64,000 nucleotides of DNA from Mucilaginibacter rigui. GTDB lineage: Bacteria; Bacteroidota; Bacteroidia; Sphingobacteriales; Sphingobacteriaceae. The notes under the pieces were generated by a model, which was not told the DNA's origin, searched no databases, and was given only the letters and a program-made list of their open reading frames with translations. How positions within the stretch are numbered: the first letter of the stretch is position 1; each line of letters starts with the position of its first letter. The stretch is from the NCBI RefSeq assembly GCF_014773275.1, contig NZ_JACWMW010000002.1:496001-560000 (forward strand). The letters run 5' to 3'. Positions 1-9,199 of the stretch are shown here, one piece after another. A program made the translations under genes and the position numbers.

Positions 1-74
1 TACCTACTTATGGGTATTTTTTAAAATTGGCCGCACAGTTACCTTTATTACGGTAACCAATATCTTATCATCCC

Positions 75-527
75 ATGAAAAAACTATTATTCGGCGCGCT
101 ATTCACAATTATGGCAATTACCGCCTTTGCCCAAAAGGTTGAAACCTTTACCATTAATAACAACACTTATTACGGCACCAAAGCCATCCCCGCCGAAATT
201 GTTGGGCATTACAGTTATAGTAAAGATGGCGACAAAGAACCTATTGTTGATGTTAATAAAGATGGTACCGGTAAGTTCCAGGTGCATGAGGTGCCTGCCT
301 ACCCGGTAGAATTTTGGATTGAAACCGATGCAAAAGGTAAAATAAACGTACGCAAAAGCGATGTGAACGAAAACTACCAGATGGTACTGGTGCTAAAATA
401 TGGCGACAATGGCCAAGCTGGTTGGAAAGGTGCCAACAAAGGAACATTCGACCGTATTGAGGTCACCGTGGCCAAAACAATGGGTTATGCCATTATTTTA
501 GGTGAACGGTTTATGAAGTTGAAATAA
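75..527 (+). CDS. Small secreted protein, unknown function
   Basis: 150 residues. The N-terminus (MKKLLFGALFTIMAITAFAQ) is a clear Sec signal peptide with cleavage expected after the AFA near residue 19, so the mature protein of about 130 residues should be periplasmic or outer-membrane associated. No lipobox Cys is present. The mature part alternates polar and aromatic residues in a way that fits a beta-sandwich. I do not recognise the family and assign no function. It stands alone: the next gene on this side is on the other strand and the 120 bases in between hold palindromic repeat sequence. Confidence 0.8.
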   Translation: MKKLLFGALFTIMAITAFAQKVETFTINNNTYYGTKAIPAEIVGHYSYSKDGDKEPIVDVNKDGTGKFQVHEVPAYPVEFWIETDAKGKINVRKSDVNENYQMVLVLKYGDNGQAGWKGANKGTFDRIEVTVAKTMGYAIILGERFMKLK

Positions 528-539
528 GTAAAACAACAT

Positions 540-648
540 ATGCTAACGCGATATCAGCGTAGCGTATCTCGTGTGTAGGAATGGCTAAAGCTTTCGTCAG
601 CTGAAAGCTGACCTTATGCCACGGCACGAGCTGAAAGCTCGCGCAAGC
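540..648. repeat. Palindromic intergenic repeat (REP-like)
   Basis: Between the convergent ends of the secreted protein and the methyltransferase lie two short inverted repeats, CAGCTGAAAGCTG and CGAGCTGAAAGCTCG, sharing the core AGCTGAAAGCT, with other partly palindromic sequence around them. No reading frame is plausible. It resembles the REP-type elements common between Bacteroidota genes, but there is no second copy in this window. Confidence 0.5.
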
Positions 649-651
649 AAT

Positions 652-1839
652 TTACCAAACCCTGCACAAAAGCCCTTTCAGGTATTCCCCTTCAGGGAAT
701 GATGCCCTAACGGGGTGGTCTTCGGGTTGGTGGAACTGGTAGATGAACTGTACCTGCTTCCCCGCGTCTAAAGCGGCCCATGCAAGCACTTGTTTAAAGG
801 TTTCCATATCCATAGCCCCCGAGCAGGAGAAAGTGGCTAATAAGCCCCCGCTGTTAAGCAATTGCATGCCCAGGCGGTTAAGGTCTTTATAAGCCCGTGA
901 TGCCCTGTCGAGCGCGGAGCGCGATGGCGCGTATTTTGGCGGGTCGAGTACAATAACATCAAACATTTCGCCATCATCTCTGAATTTGCGCAGTTGCACA
1001 TTCACATCAGATTTGATAGCGCTATGCTCCGTACCTTCAAATTTATTGAGGCGGATATTTTCTTCAAGCGTTTCCAATGCCAGGGCAGAACTATCTACAC
1101 TGGTTACCGATGCCGCACCGTTTTTTAAACTGTTTAAGGTGAAGCCGCCTGTATAGCTGAAACAGTCTAATACATTTTTGCCTTTGGCATAACCGGCCAA
1201 TACCTGGCGGTTATAACGCTGATCGCAGTAAAAACCCGATTTTTGGCCTTCGGCGATATTGATGCCGTAGCTGATGCCGTTTTCTTTCACCATCACCAGT
1301 TCGGGTGGTTCGTTACCGGCAAGCAACACATTGGTGGTTTCCAATCCTTCGTGCGAGCGGGATGTGGCGTCGCTTTTATCAAAGATGCTGGCAGGTTTCA
1401 GTAGTTGGTTAAGTTCATCTATAATAACAGGCATAGCATTTTGCATGCCCGAGGTAAGTACCTGTACCGCCAAATGATCGGCATATTTATCTACAATAAG
1501 GCCCGGCAGGTAGTCAGATTCGCTGAAGATCAATCTGCAGGTATCTGTACTGCCATCGGCCAGTATATGGGCACGGCCGGCAACAGCTACCCGCACTTTA
1601 TCGCGGAACCAATTGTCGTCAACCGCAATGGCTTCGTCCCATTCCAGCAAACGCACTGCCACGCGCGATTGAGCGTTATAAAAACCGTAAGCCAGGAAAT
1701 CTTTTTTGCTATCCAGCAGGCGGATGATCTCGCCATTGGCAGGGTTACCTTTTACGTTTTCTATCGCCCCCGAAAACACCCAGGGGTGTTTGTGCAGTAC
1801 TGCTTTTTCTTTACCCTTTTTTAATACAACATCTATCAT
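652..1839 (-). CDS. Class I SAM-dependent rRNA methyltransferase (RlmI-like)
   Basis: 395 residues, the usual length of the RlmI/YccW family that makes 5-methylcytosine in 23S rRNA (C1962 in E. coli). An N-terminal PUA-like RNA-binding part (about 1-80) precedes a central domain and a Rossmann methyltransferase domain from about residue 180. The SAM-binding stretch is VLDCFSYTGGF (about 223-233), motif IV is LDPPKY (about 298-303), and FSCSG follows near 345, where m5C enzymes carry their catalytic cysteine. The protein should be cytoplasmic and act on large-subunit rRNA. It is monocistronic. The exact target base cannot be read from sequence, so an RlmK-type specificity is possible. Confidence 0.88.
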   Translation of the reverse strand: MIDVVLKKGKEKAVLHKHPWVFSGAIENVKGNPANGEIIRLLDSKKDFLAYGFYNAQSRVAVRLLEWDEAIAVDDNWFRDKVRVAVAGRAHILADGSTDTCRLIFSESDYLPGLIVDKYADHLAVQVLTSGMQNAMPVIIDELNQLLKPASIFDKSDATSRSHEGLETTNVLLAGNEPPELVMVKENGISYGINIAEGQKSGFYCDQRYNRQVLAGYAKGKNVLDCFSYTGGFTLNSLKNGAASVTSVDSSALALETLEENIRLNKFEGTEHSAIKSDVNVQLRKFRDDGEMFDVIVLDPPKYAPSRSALDRASRAYKDLNRLGMQLLNSGGLLATFSCSGAMDMETFKQVLAWAALDAGKQVQFIYQFHQPEDHPVRASFPEGEYLKGLLCRVW

Positions 1840-1872
1840 ACGGTTGCAAAGGTAATAATATCATTGCCAATG

Positions 1873-2475
1873 TTATTCCCTGCCGGGGATAGGTGTGTTT
1901 TTTAACGCTTTAGCAACTGCCACCACATTAGCCGCTGCGGCTTTCCCCGTTTCTATCGACCACTCCTTCCGGTAATTGCTCTCCAGGTAATTATCGCCGG
2001 GGCCGGGGCCATTGTTCCAATAAGTGTATGATTGCGGCGCTATGGTAAAGCCAACATCCATCAGCGCGCCTGCAATTTCAGATACCACATGGCGGGCACC
2101 ATCCTCGGCGCCGGTAACTACAAAACCCGCTACTTTGTTGAAAGTAACCGGGCGGTTCTGCGCATCGCGTTTAGGGTACAGGCCGTTTATACGCTCCAAA
2201 ACTTTCAGCGCCTCGCTGCTCATGGTGCCCATCCAGGTAGGGGTGGCTATAATCAGTATCTCTGATGCTAAAAGTTCTTTCAGGATTGCAGGCCAGGCAT
2301 CGCCTTTACCCAGGTCAGATTTTATGCCGGTGATGATATGATTATCAGCCACGCGTATAAAAGTTGTTTTCACACCAAGGCGTTCCAGTTCTTCTATAAA
2401 AGTATTGGCCAAAGCTTCGGTATTTGATACGGCGGGCGATGGCTTTAAGGTGCAATTCAATATCAGGGCTTTCAT
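1873..2475 (-). CDS. Flavodoxin-like NAD(P)H-dependent FMN reductase
   Basis: About 200 residues starting MKALILNCTLKPSP, a flavodoxin-fold beta-strand followed by the phosphate-binding loop of the NADPH-dependent FMN reductase / NAD(P)H oxidoreductase group. The segment IIATPTWMGTMSSEALKVLE is the second FMN-contact loop. The frame is open 29 codons further upstream, but that extension is Arg/Lys-rich and overlaps the end of the preceding acidic gene, so the internal Met at 2475 is the better start. The natural substrate (quinone, azo compound or free flavin) cannot be told. It follows the small acidic protein gene with a 13-base gap and is probably co-transcribed with it. Confidence 0.8.
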   Translation of the reverse strand: MKALILNCTLKPSPAVSNTEALANTFIEELERLGVKTTFIRVADNHIITGIKSDLGKGDAWPAILKELLASEILIIATPTWMGTMSSEALKVLERINGLYPKRDAQNRPVTFNKVAGFVVTGAEDGARHVVSEIAGALMDVGFTIAPQSYTYWNNGPGPGDNYLESNYRKEWSIETGKAAAANVVAVAKALKNTPIPGRE

Positions 2476-2488
2476 GGTTGATCTGGTG

Positions 2489-2710
2489 TTAAAGGTTCTC
2501 TGGAGGCGGCTGTGGCGCAACTTTCTCGCTTTCGCTCGCCTTTTCGGTAACTTTCTCAGCATCTGATACGGTGGAATCTTTATTAGTTACCTTTTCAGCA
2601 TCATCATTATTGGTGATCACATACTGCTCTTCCGCATTTACTATCGGGTCGTTGGGTTGCCCCACTGAAGAGAGGTTATTCCCCGGGTTTGAACTATCTG
2701 GCGTATTCAT
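2489..2710 (-). CDS. Small acidic, internally repetitive protein
   Basis: 73 residues, with no hydrophobic segment and very rich in Asp, Glu, Asn, Ser and Pro, so probably disordered. The unit DAEKVT occurs twice with a related ESEKV behind it, giving a short degenerate repeat. It ends in PQPPPENL. It directly precedes the FMN reductase on the same strand. No family is recognised. A short frame of such low complexity could be spurious, but an ATG start and tight linkage to a real gene argue for coding. Confidence 0.5.
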   Translation of the reverse strand: MNTPDSSNPGNNLSSVGQPNDPIVNAEEQYVITNNDDAEKVTNKDSTVSDAEKVTEKASESEKVAPQPPPENL

Positions 2711-2872
2711 ACTTATTGGGTTTTAAGGAACAACGGATAAGCGGTGGGGTTGTTTGGAATTTTACTCACCCCACGGAAGTGTTCACGTTCACTGCCGTGA
2801 ACGCTGATTGGCAAATATTGCCACCACTTTTATCATGTATAGTATAGCCCTCGCAAGTAATTCGTTAGGTAC

Positions 2873-2903
2873 AAAAAAAGCCAAACATTACTGTTTGGCC
2901 TTT
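2873..2903 (-). terminator. Intrinsic terminator after the TPR gene
   Basis: Read on the minus strand, GCCAAAC pairs with GTTTGGC across a six-base loop and is followed by seven T. It lies about 85 bases past the stop codon of the TPR gene transcribed toward it. Confidence 0.75.
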
Positions 2904-2985
2904 AACACTTGATTGAGTCGGATTTGAGTATTATCTGTTGGGATAATGAAATAAGAACCACTCACAGCTCTCTATTCACCACTCA

Positions 2986-4389
2986 CTACTTCGTATATCT
3001 GTTTATGATATCAATGATCACCTTGTTCTCCTGCAATTGTGGCAGGTAATCAAACAGGATATAATGCTTCTCCGGGTCAGACGCGAGCGCCATCTCCAGG
3101 TAGTTCAGCGCTTCGTTGTATTCGCCTTTGGCAAACAGGTAGGCTACCATGCGGTAGTACAGTTCTGCAGCATCCGGGTTGTTTTTTATAGCCTGAGATA
3201 TTACCTCAATAGCATCTTTAAGCCTTTTTTGCTCATATAGTATAGATGAGTAATCCAGCCAGGCATCTACATCAAGCGGGTTAAGTTCCACTACCTTTTC
3301 GTAAGCCTGTTCGGCTTCGCCCATGTGGCCAAGCTTGTATTCGGCATCGGCAATGGCAAACCAATAGTCGGCATTGGCAATATCCAGATCGAGCGCCTTT
3401 TTGTAAAAATGCAGGGCCTCAAAATAGCGTTCTTCAAAATCAAGTGTAACACCAATCCCAAACCAGGCATCTGCCAGTTTAGGGTCCATCTTAACCGATT
3501 TTTTGTAGAAAGAACGCGCCTCGTCCATTTGCTCCAGCTTTTCGTAGCACTCCCCTATAGCGCAGTAAGTATCGGCATTAGGCTGCTCGTACTCAAATGT
3601 CTGGCGGTACACCTCAATAGCTTCGGCATATTTTTCCAGATTTACCAGGGCGTTACCTTTATTAAAGTAAGCCGATGCAAAGCTGTCTTTGATCAGTATG
3701 GCGTAATCGTAAGCATCAATCGCTTTCTCAAACAAACTAAGTTTGGTATACGCGTTGCCCAGATTATACCATGCGGCATAACTGTAAGGCTCGTTATCTA
3801 TATACTGCTGATAGAATTGAACGCTCTCTTCCTGGTTATCCAAAACATCGTAACAAAATGCCAGCTCGTACAGGGCATCCTGGTTTTCCATGTTTTGTTT
3901 AAGGCAAAGCTTAAGATAGGTAATGGCGGTATCGTAATCGCCCATGTTTTGGTAAACGTAGGCAATGTGCAACAATATCTCGTCAGTTTCCTCGGCCAGT
4001 TCAAGCGCTTTTTCGTAGTTCTCTAAAGCCTCGGTATTGCGCTCCATACTCTCGTACAGGTTACCACGGATGATATAGATATCAGCGTCGCTGGCTTCCA
4101 GCATAGCGGCTTTTTCAAGTGCGGCAAATGCCTCGCTTGCGCGATTGGTAACTACCAGCAACTGGGCCTGCTTTATTAAAAATACCGCGGCAAACGGGTG
4201 CTGGTTGCGGGCATATTCTGATACCTGCAGGGCTTTTGCCGGGTCGTTTTTTTCTATGTAGTAGTCTATAATGTTCTCAAACGCCTGCGCGTCAAAAAAG
4301 TACTGATCATGATTTCGAATCATCTCTTCGTACCGTTCTACCGAAAACTTTGGATCTTCGGTAAAACCAAATTCAAATTCTTCTTCCAT
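2986..4389 (-). CDS. Large tetratricopeptide repeat (TPR) protein
   Basis: 467 residues made almost entirely of 34-residue TPR units, with recurring A-W-x-x-L-G-x and Y-x-x-A-x-x-x-Y patterns (for example AAWYNLGNAYTKL, ADAWFGIGVTLDF, ADYWFAIADAEY). No signal peptide or membrane helix is visible, so it is expected in the cytoplasm as a protein-interaction scaffold. The N-terminus is acidic (MEEEFEFGFTEDP). Such proteins are widely conserved in Sphingobacteriaceae but their partner is unknown. It is monocistronic and divergent from the aldehyde dehydrogenase gene. Its TAG stop lies within a CACTCACTA-type repeat that also ends the Xaa-Pro aminopeptidase gene. Confidence 0.85.
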   Translation of the reverse strand: MEEEFEFGFTEDPKFSVERYEEMIRNHDQYFFDAQAFENIIDYYIEKNDPAKALQVSEYARNQHPFAAVFLIKQAQLLVVTNRASEAFAALEKAAMLEASDADIYIIRGNLYESMERNTEALENYEKALELAEETDEILLHIAYVYQNMGDYDTAITYLKLCLKQNMENQDALYELAFCYDVLDNQEESVQFYQQYIDNEPYSYAAWYNLGNAYTKLSLFEKAIDAYDYAILIKDSFASAYFNKGNALVNLEKYAEAIEVYRQTFEYEQPNADTYCAIGECYEKLEQMDEARSFYKKSVKMDPKLADAWFGIGVTLDFEERYFEALHFYKKALDLDIANADYWFAIADAEYKLGHMGEAEQAYEKVVELNPLDVDAWLDYSSILYEQKRLKDAIEVISQAIKNNPDAAELYYRMVAYLFAKGEYNEALNYLEMALASDPEKHYILFDYLPQLQENKVIIDIINRYTK

Positions 4390-4605
4390 TCAAGTTGAGT
4401 TGCAGAACACCATATTTTCCCGGCGGATGTATATCCGCAAGGCTTAAACATGAGTTCAAATTACAATAATAAGCATCCATAAGTCAATTAAGTTTTCAAC
4501 ATACAAACATTATTAAACAAGCGTTAATACAAGTGGCTGATAATAAATGTAAAGCATTTTTAGCCGGCAAGCGATGAGTTGAAGAATAATTGCCCTAAAG
4601 ATTTT

Positions 4606-4613
4606 TACCTTTG
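4606..4613 (+). promoter_or_regulatory. -7 box of the aldehyde dehydrogenase gene
   Basis: TACCTTTG matches the Bacteroidota -7 consensus TAnnTTTG. Transcription would begin a few bases on, leaving a leader of about ten bases before the ATG at 4629. No well-spaced -33 TTG was found. The box overlaps the TTG codon that would otherwise allow an earlier start, which argues for ATG 4629. Confidence 0.55.
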
Positions 4614-4628
4614 ACAAAAGTACCAATT

Positions 4629-6170
4629 ATGAGCTTACCTATAAAAGATATTCTTGATCATTTACATATAAACGACATTAACCATGCGTTTAGTACTGGC
4701 AGTCAATGGGGTAGCAGCGCCAATGCTGTTACAAAAGATATTGTATCGCCAACAGACGGTAAAAAGATAGCCGCTGTAAAGTTTGCTACCGCAGATGAGT
4801 ATAACACCGTGGTGGAGACCGCCGCAAAGGCTTTTAAAACCTGGCGCACTATACCGGCACCAAAGCGTGGCGAGATAGTTAGGCAGATATGCGAATCGCT
4901 GCGTGCGAATAAAAAACAACTGGGCACGCTTGTATCCTACGAAATGGGCAAAAGCCTGCAGGAGGGTTACGGCGAAGTGCAGGAAATGATAGATATATGC
5001 GATTTTGCCGTGGGACTTAGCAGGCAGTTATACGGCCTTACCATGCACAGCGAACGCCCCGAGCACCGCATGTATGAGCAATATCACCCGCTGGGGATCA
5101 TTGGCGTAATATCGGCCTTTAACTTCCCTGTGGCAGTTTGGAGCTGGAATGCTGCCCTTGCCTGGGTTTGCGGCGATGTTTGCATCTGGAAGCCATCCGA
5201 AAAAACACCTTTAACAGCCATTGCCTGCCAGCACATAGCGCAGGAGGTTTTTAAACGTAATAATATTGAAGAAGGCGTAAGCTGCCTGGTAATAGGCGAC
5301 CGCAACATAGGCGAACTAATGAGCAATGATACGCGTGTACCGTTGGTATCAGCAACCGGATCTACCCGCATGGGCAAGGCGGTTAGCGCAGCAGTTGGAG
5401 CACGCCTTGGTAAAAGCCTTTTAGAACTGGGCGGTAATAATGCCATCATTATCACTGAAAATGCCGACCTGGATATGTCGCTTATTGGCGCTGTATTTGG
5501 TGCAGTGGGCACTGCCGGGCAGCGTTGCACCAGTACCCGCAGGCTCATCATCCACGAAAGTGTTTACGAAGCCTTTAAACAAAAATTGGTTAAAGCCTAT
5601 GCCCAAATAAAAATTGGCGACCCACTAAACGAGAACAACCACATGGGGCCGCTTATTGACCAGGATGCGGTAGCCTTGTATCTTGATTCGATTGAGAAAT
5701 GCAAGGCCGAAGGCGGTAAGTTTGTGGTAGAAGGCGGCAAGCTGGATGGCGGGCCTTATTCGTCGGGCTGTTATGTTAAACCCTGTATTGCCGAGGTTGA
5801 GAACCATTACCAGATCGTGCAGCATGAAACGTTTGCGCCGATACTTTACCTCATTAAATACGCAACCATCGAAGAAGCTATCGATCTGCAGAATGGCGTT
5901 CCGCAGGGCTTATCATCAGCTATCATGACCAATAATTTGCGCGAGGCGGAAACATTCCTTTCTTACGCGGGTTCTGATTGCGGAATTGCCAACGTAAACA
6001 TAGGCACATCAGGTGCAGAAATAGGCGGCGCATTTGGCGGCGAGAAAGAAACCGGCGGTGGCCGCGAGAGCGGATCTGACGCCTGGAAAGTTTACATGAG
6101 GCGCCAAACCAATACTATTAATTATTCTAAAACGTTGCCTTTAGCGCAGGGGATTAAATTTGACCTGTAA
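4629..6170 (+). CDS. Aldehyde dehydrogenase, ALDH7 type (aminoadipate-semialdehyde dehydrogenase-like)
   Basis: 513 residues from MSLPIKDILDHL. The frame is open from a TTG at 4611, but that codon sits inside the promoter -7 box. It is an NAD-dependent aldehyde dehydrogenase: the catalytic Glu is in LELGGNN (about 266) and the catalytic Cys in TAGQRCTSTRR (about 300). The TAGQRC sequence and the C-terminal ETGGGRESGSDAWK stretch are typical of the ALDH7 (antiquitin) group, which oxidises alpha-aminoadipic semialdehyde / piperideine-6-carboxylate in lysine breakdown. No other lysine-catabolism gene is adjacent, so the substrate is inferred from family alone. It is monocistronic. Confidence 0.88.
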   Translation: MSLPIKDILDHLHINDINHAFSTGSQWGSSANAVTKDIVSPTDGKKIAAVKFATADEYNTVVETAAKAFKTWRTIPAPKRGEIVRQICESLRANKKQLGTLVSYEMGKSLQEGYGEVQEMIDICDFAVGLSRQLYGLTMHSERPEHRMYEQYHPLGIIGVISAFNFPVAVWSWNAALAWVCGDVCIWKPSEKTPLTAIACQHIAQEVFKRNNIEEGVSCLVIGDRNIGELMSNDTRVPLVSATGSTRMGKAVSAAVGARLGKSLLELGGNNAIIITENADLDMSLIGAVFGAVGTAGQRCTSTRRLIIHESVYEAFKQKLVKAYAQIKIGDPLNENNHMGPLIDQDAVALYLDSIEKCKAEGGKFVVEGGKLDGGPYSSGCYVKPCIAEVENHYQIVQHETFAPILYLIKYATIEEAIDLQNGVPQGLSSAIMTNNLREAETFLSYAGSDCGIANVNIGTSGAEIGGAFGGEKETGGGRESGSDAWKVYMRRQTNTINYSKTLPLAQGIKFDL

Positions 6171-6185
6171 ACGATTGAATTAAAT

Positions 6186-6309
6186 TTCATTGCCGTCCCA
6201 TTTATGGGGCGGGATGACAGATAGAGCAATTTTGGCTTTAGCCTAAGTAATTAGGCTAAAGCCATTAATTTAATATGGTAATCCGTTGACTTTAGTCAAC
6301 GGCAATGAA
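6186..6309. repeat. Modular palindromic repeat, copy 1
   Basis: The element is bounded by an 11-base inverted repeat, TTCATTGCCGT and ACGGCAATGAA. It contains GGCTTTAGCC facing GGCTAAAGCC across a ten-base spacer, and a hairpin CCGTTGACTTTAGTCAACGG. The same two modules reappear in the opposite order near 13.2-13.35 kb. It lies between two plus-strand genes and could also fold as a transcript-end hairpin. Confidence 0.7.
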
Positions 6310-6338
6310 TAAAAAAGTATAAACACGATTATTAAAAT

Positions 6339-7982
6339 ATGTACAAAATTTGCAAAACCATTGCGGGCGTATTATTGAGCAGCGCGCTGTTAATAAGCTT
6401 TAACTCAACGGCGCAGGTTGCGCCAAAAGCCCCTGCCGAACTGCCAAAGAACTGGCACCTGATGGATCTTAAAACTGATGGATATTTCGGTATCAGCCTT
6501 AATCAGGCTTACCAGTTTGTAAAAGGTAAAAAAAGCAAAACGGTAATTATAGCTACTATCGACAGCGGTATTGACACCGCACAAGCCGACCTTAAACCCG
6601 TACTGTGGACCAACACCAAAGAGATACCCGGCAACGGTATTGACGACGACAAGAACGGTTATGTTGATGATGTACATGGCTGGAACTTTTTAGGCGGCCC
6701 TGGTGGTAAATGTGATTTTACCGAAACCACCGAAGAGGTACGCGAATACAACAGGTTAAAACCTAAATATGAAAACCTTACATCGGCCCCTGCCGGCAGC
6801 GAAAAGGAATTTGCTTATTGGGAATCTGTAAAACTTACGTATAATACCACCTTAAACAAATCAAAAACCGAGATACAGCAGCTGCAACCTATCATGAACG
6901 CTTTGATGGCCACCAGCGGTTATATTAAAAAAGCGCTTAATTTAAAATCTGATGCTTCTTTTAAAAAGGGCGACCTGGCGAAGATCACCTCTGCAAGCGA
7001 TACCGTTAAACAAAGTAAGGCTGTATGGGCATCTGTTTTTGATCAGGAAGGCGGCGATGACACTAACGCCAAGATCATTAACGACCTGAGCGAATACCTT
7101 GCTAAACTAAACAACGATGTTAACCCCGATCTGGATGCACGCAAACGTATTGTTGGCGACAACCCTGACGAGAAAGATGGCAAACCTTATGGCAGTAACC
7201 TCATCAAATTTGCTGACGCCGAGCATGGCACTGGTGTAGCCGGCTTAATAGGCGCTGTACGTAATAACAAATATGGTATTGATGGCGTAGCCGATAATGT
7301 GCGCATTATGGCAATTAAAGCTGTACCTAACGGCGATGAGTACGATAAAGATATTGCTAACGCCATACATTACGCGGTTGATAACGGCGCAAAGATCATT
7401 AACATGAGCTTTGGTAAAAAACTGTCACCGCATAAAGCATGGGTTGACGAGGCCTTTAAATATGCTGCCGGTAAAAATGTATTGCTTGTACAGGCATCGG
7501 GGAATGATAACCAGGATGTTGACGCCAAACCACAATTCCCCAATGATACCTTTGAGGATGGGTCTGGTACGGATGCTGATAATGTGATTTGCGTTGGCGC
7601 ATCTGCCGATAAGCTGGATGCAAGCCTTGCCGGTACTTTCAGTAACTACGGTAAAAAAAATGTGGATGTATTTGCACCGGGTGTTAAAGTAACATCTGTA
7701 AATATGGATGCCGAATTTAACACTGCCGATGGTACCAGCTTTGCATCGCCAATTACCGCAGGCATTGCAGCGTTGGTGTTAGAATATTACCCTAACCTGA
7801 GCGCCAAGCAGCTTAAACAGGTGATACTGGAATCGGCCACGCCGCTAACCGGCACTATGGTTTTAAAGCCGGGCAGCCAAACCGAGAAAGTTGATTTTAC
7901 AACCCTGTCAAAAACAGGTGGCATAGTTAATGCCTACAGGGCGTTAGTTGCCGCATCAAAACTAAAAGGCGAAGGGATATAA
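6339..7982 (+). CDS. Secreted S8 (subtilisin) serine protease
   Basis: 547 residues with a signal peptide (cleavage near residue 25, after STA). The subtilase triad is complete: Asp75 in IATIDSGID, His296 in EHGTGVAGL and Ser467 in GTSFASP, with oxyanion Asn389 in QASGNDN. About 190 residues separate Asp from His, much more than in subtilisin. This charged, helix-prone insert (roughly 110-280) is typical of a Bacteroidota subtilase subgroup. No pro-peptide domain is evident and there is no C-terminal sorting domain, so a periplasmic location is most likely. It is monocistronic and ends at a strong bidirectional terminator. Confidence 0.88.
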   Translation: MYKICKTIAGVLLSSALLISFNSTAQVAPKAPAELPKNWHLMDLKTDGYFGISLNQAYQFVKGKKSKTVIIATIDSGIDTAQADLKPVLWTNTKEIPGNGIDDDKNGYVDDVHGWNFLGGPGGKCDFTETTEEVREYNRLKPKYENLTSAPAGSEKEFAYWESVKLTYNTTLNKSKTEIQQLQPIMNALMATSGYIKKALNLKSDASFKKGDLAKITSASDTVKQSKAVWASVFDQEGGDDTNAKIINDLSEYLAKLNNDVNPDLDARKRIVGDNPDEKDGKPYGSNLIKFADAEHGTGVAGLIGAVRNNKYGIDGVADNVRIMAIKAVPNGDEYDKDIANAIHYAVDNGAKIINMSFGKKLSPHKAWVDEAFKYAAGKNVLLVQASGNDNQDVDAKPQFPNDTFEDGSGTDADNVICVGASADKLDASLAGTFSNYGKKNVDVFAPGVKVTSVNMDAEFNTADGTSFASPITAGIAALVLEYYPNLSAKQLKQVILESATPLTGTMVLKPGSQTEKVDFTTLSKTGGIVNAYRALVAASKLKGEGI

Positions 7983-8000
7983 ACTATCCTCTCGCATCAT

Positions 8001-8041
8001 AAACAAGAAATGCCCGATGATTAGTCGGGCATTTCTTGTTT
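8001..8041. terminator. Bidirectional intrinsic terminator
   Basis: A perfect 17-bp inverted repeat, with arms at 8001-8017 and 8025-8041, surrounds the core GAAATGCCCGA. The arms begin and end in A and T runs, so it can terminate both the protease gene (plus) and metF (minus), which converge here. Confidence 0.85.
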
Positions 8042-8096
8042 AAACCATTTCTCCCCGCTCTCGTTGGTTCGAAATAACAGGGTGGATATTGGGATA

Positions 8097-9053
8097 TTAA
8101 AATATTGCTTCTGCAATGCGTTTTGTTGGCCCGGGGTTACCCATGGTGTAGAAGTGCAGTACCGGGGCGCCGAATTTCACAAGCTCCTTACATTGTTCTA
8201 TCATCCACTCTATACCAATATCTTTTACGTTCTTTTCTTCCTTACAATCCTGTATCGCATCGCTTAACGCTTCGGGGATATCTATATGGAAAGTTTTGGA
8301 AAGGTTAACCAGTTGTTTTGATGTAGTAATAGGTTTCAATCCCGGTATGATAGGTACGTTGATCCCCTCTGCACGGCAATTATTTACAAAATCGAAATAT
8401 TTTTGGTTGTCAAAAAACATTTGAGTTACGATGAAGCCTGCGCCCATATCAATCTTTTGCTTCAGGTATTTAAAGTCGGTTTTAAGATTTGGCGCTTCAA
8501 AGTGCTTCTCGGGATAACCGGCCACACCTATGCAAAAATCTGTTTTCAGGATGCCTTCGTAATGTTCATGGAGGTAAACGCCGTTGTTCATGTTCACAAC
8601 CTGTTGTAACAAGTCGGTAGCATAGCAATGGCCGTTCGGGGTCGGCACGAATGAAGCATCACCACGGCGGGCGTCGCCGCGTAAAACCAGTACGTTATCA
8701 ATACCTAAAAACTGCAGGTCAATCAGGCCGTTCTCAGTTTCGTCCTTAGTAAAACCACCGCAAAGCAAATGCGGAACGGTATCAACCTTGTACTTATTCA
8801 TAATAGCCGCGCAAATAGCAATAGTTCCCGGGCGTTTACGGTAAGCCAGTTTTTCCAGCAAACCGGTTTCATGTTCTTTATAAATATAATCCTCGCGGAG
8901 CGATGTTACATCAATAAACGGCGGCTTAAACTCCATCAAAGGGTCAATAGCATCATAAATTCCCTGGATGCTCTGGCCCTTTAATGGCGGGATAAGTTCG
9001 AAAGAGAAAAGCGTTTTCCCTGCCGCATTTTTAATGTGTTCTGTTATCTTCAT
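8097..9053 (-). CDS. metF: Methylenetetrahydrofolate reductase
   Basis: 318 residues, the usual length of bacterial MetF, an FAD-dependent TIM barrel that reduces 5,10-methylene-THF to 5-methyl-THF, the methyl donor for MetH. Visible family features are FSFELIPPLKG near the N-terminus, VLRGDARRG near residue 125, GVAGYPEKH and GAGFIVTQMFFDN in the substrate and flavin region, and VPIIPGLKPI. It lies 146 bases downstream of metH on the same strand, so it is probably the second gene of the SAM-riboswitch-controlled methionine operon. A palindromic repeat occupies the gap and may reduce read-through. Confidence 0.93.
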   Translation of the reverse strand: MKITEHIKNAAGKTLFSFELIPPLKGQSIQGIYDAIDPLMEFKPPFIDVTSLREDYIYKEHETGLLEKLAYRKRPGTIAICAAIMNKYKVDTVPHLLCGGFTKDETENGLIDLQFLGIDNVLVLRGDARRGDASFVPTPNGHCYATDLLQQVVNMNNGVYLHEHYEGILKTDFCIGVAGYPEKHFEAPNLKTDFKYLKQKIDMGAGFIVTQMFFDNQKYFDFVNNCRAEGINVPIIPGLKPITTSKQLVNLSKTFHIDIPEALSDAIQDCKEEKNVKDIGIEWMIEQCKELVKFGAPVLHFYTMGNPGPTKRIAEAIF

Positions 9054-9078
9054 TGTAGGTTATAAATCTTTATTTTAC

Positions 9079-9165
9079 CCGTCATTGCGAGGTAAGAAGC
9101 AATCTTCGACATGCTTGTCTTACACTTTTCTATCGAAGATTGCCACGCTACGCTCGCAATGACGG
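9079..9165. repeat. CGTCATTGCGAG-family inverted repeat (full copy)
   Basis: The arms CGTCATTGCGAG...GAAGCAATCTTCGA (9080-9109) and TCGAAGATTGC...CTCGCAATGACG (9133-9164) face each other across a short loop. The element sits between metH and metF. Related shorter pieces occur near 48.44 kb and 57.22-57.25 kb. Similar CATTGCGAG palindromes are frequent in many bacterial genomes. Confidence 0.75.
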
Positions 9166-9199
9166 TTTGTTTATTATTGTTGGTCCTCGCTCCGCTCCT

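Noticed and set aside
3325..4026. 233-codon open frame opposite the TPR gene
   Set aside because: It is the antisense of a repetitive, well-supported TPR gene; the translation has no family features and the openness follows from the TPR codon pattern.
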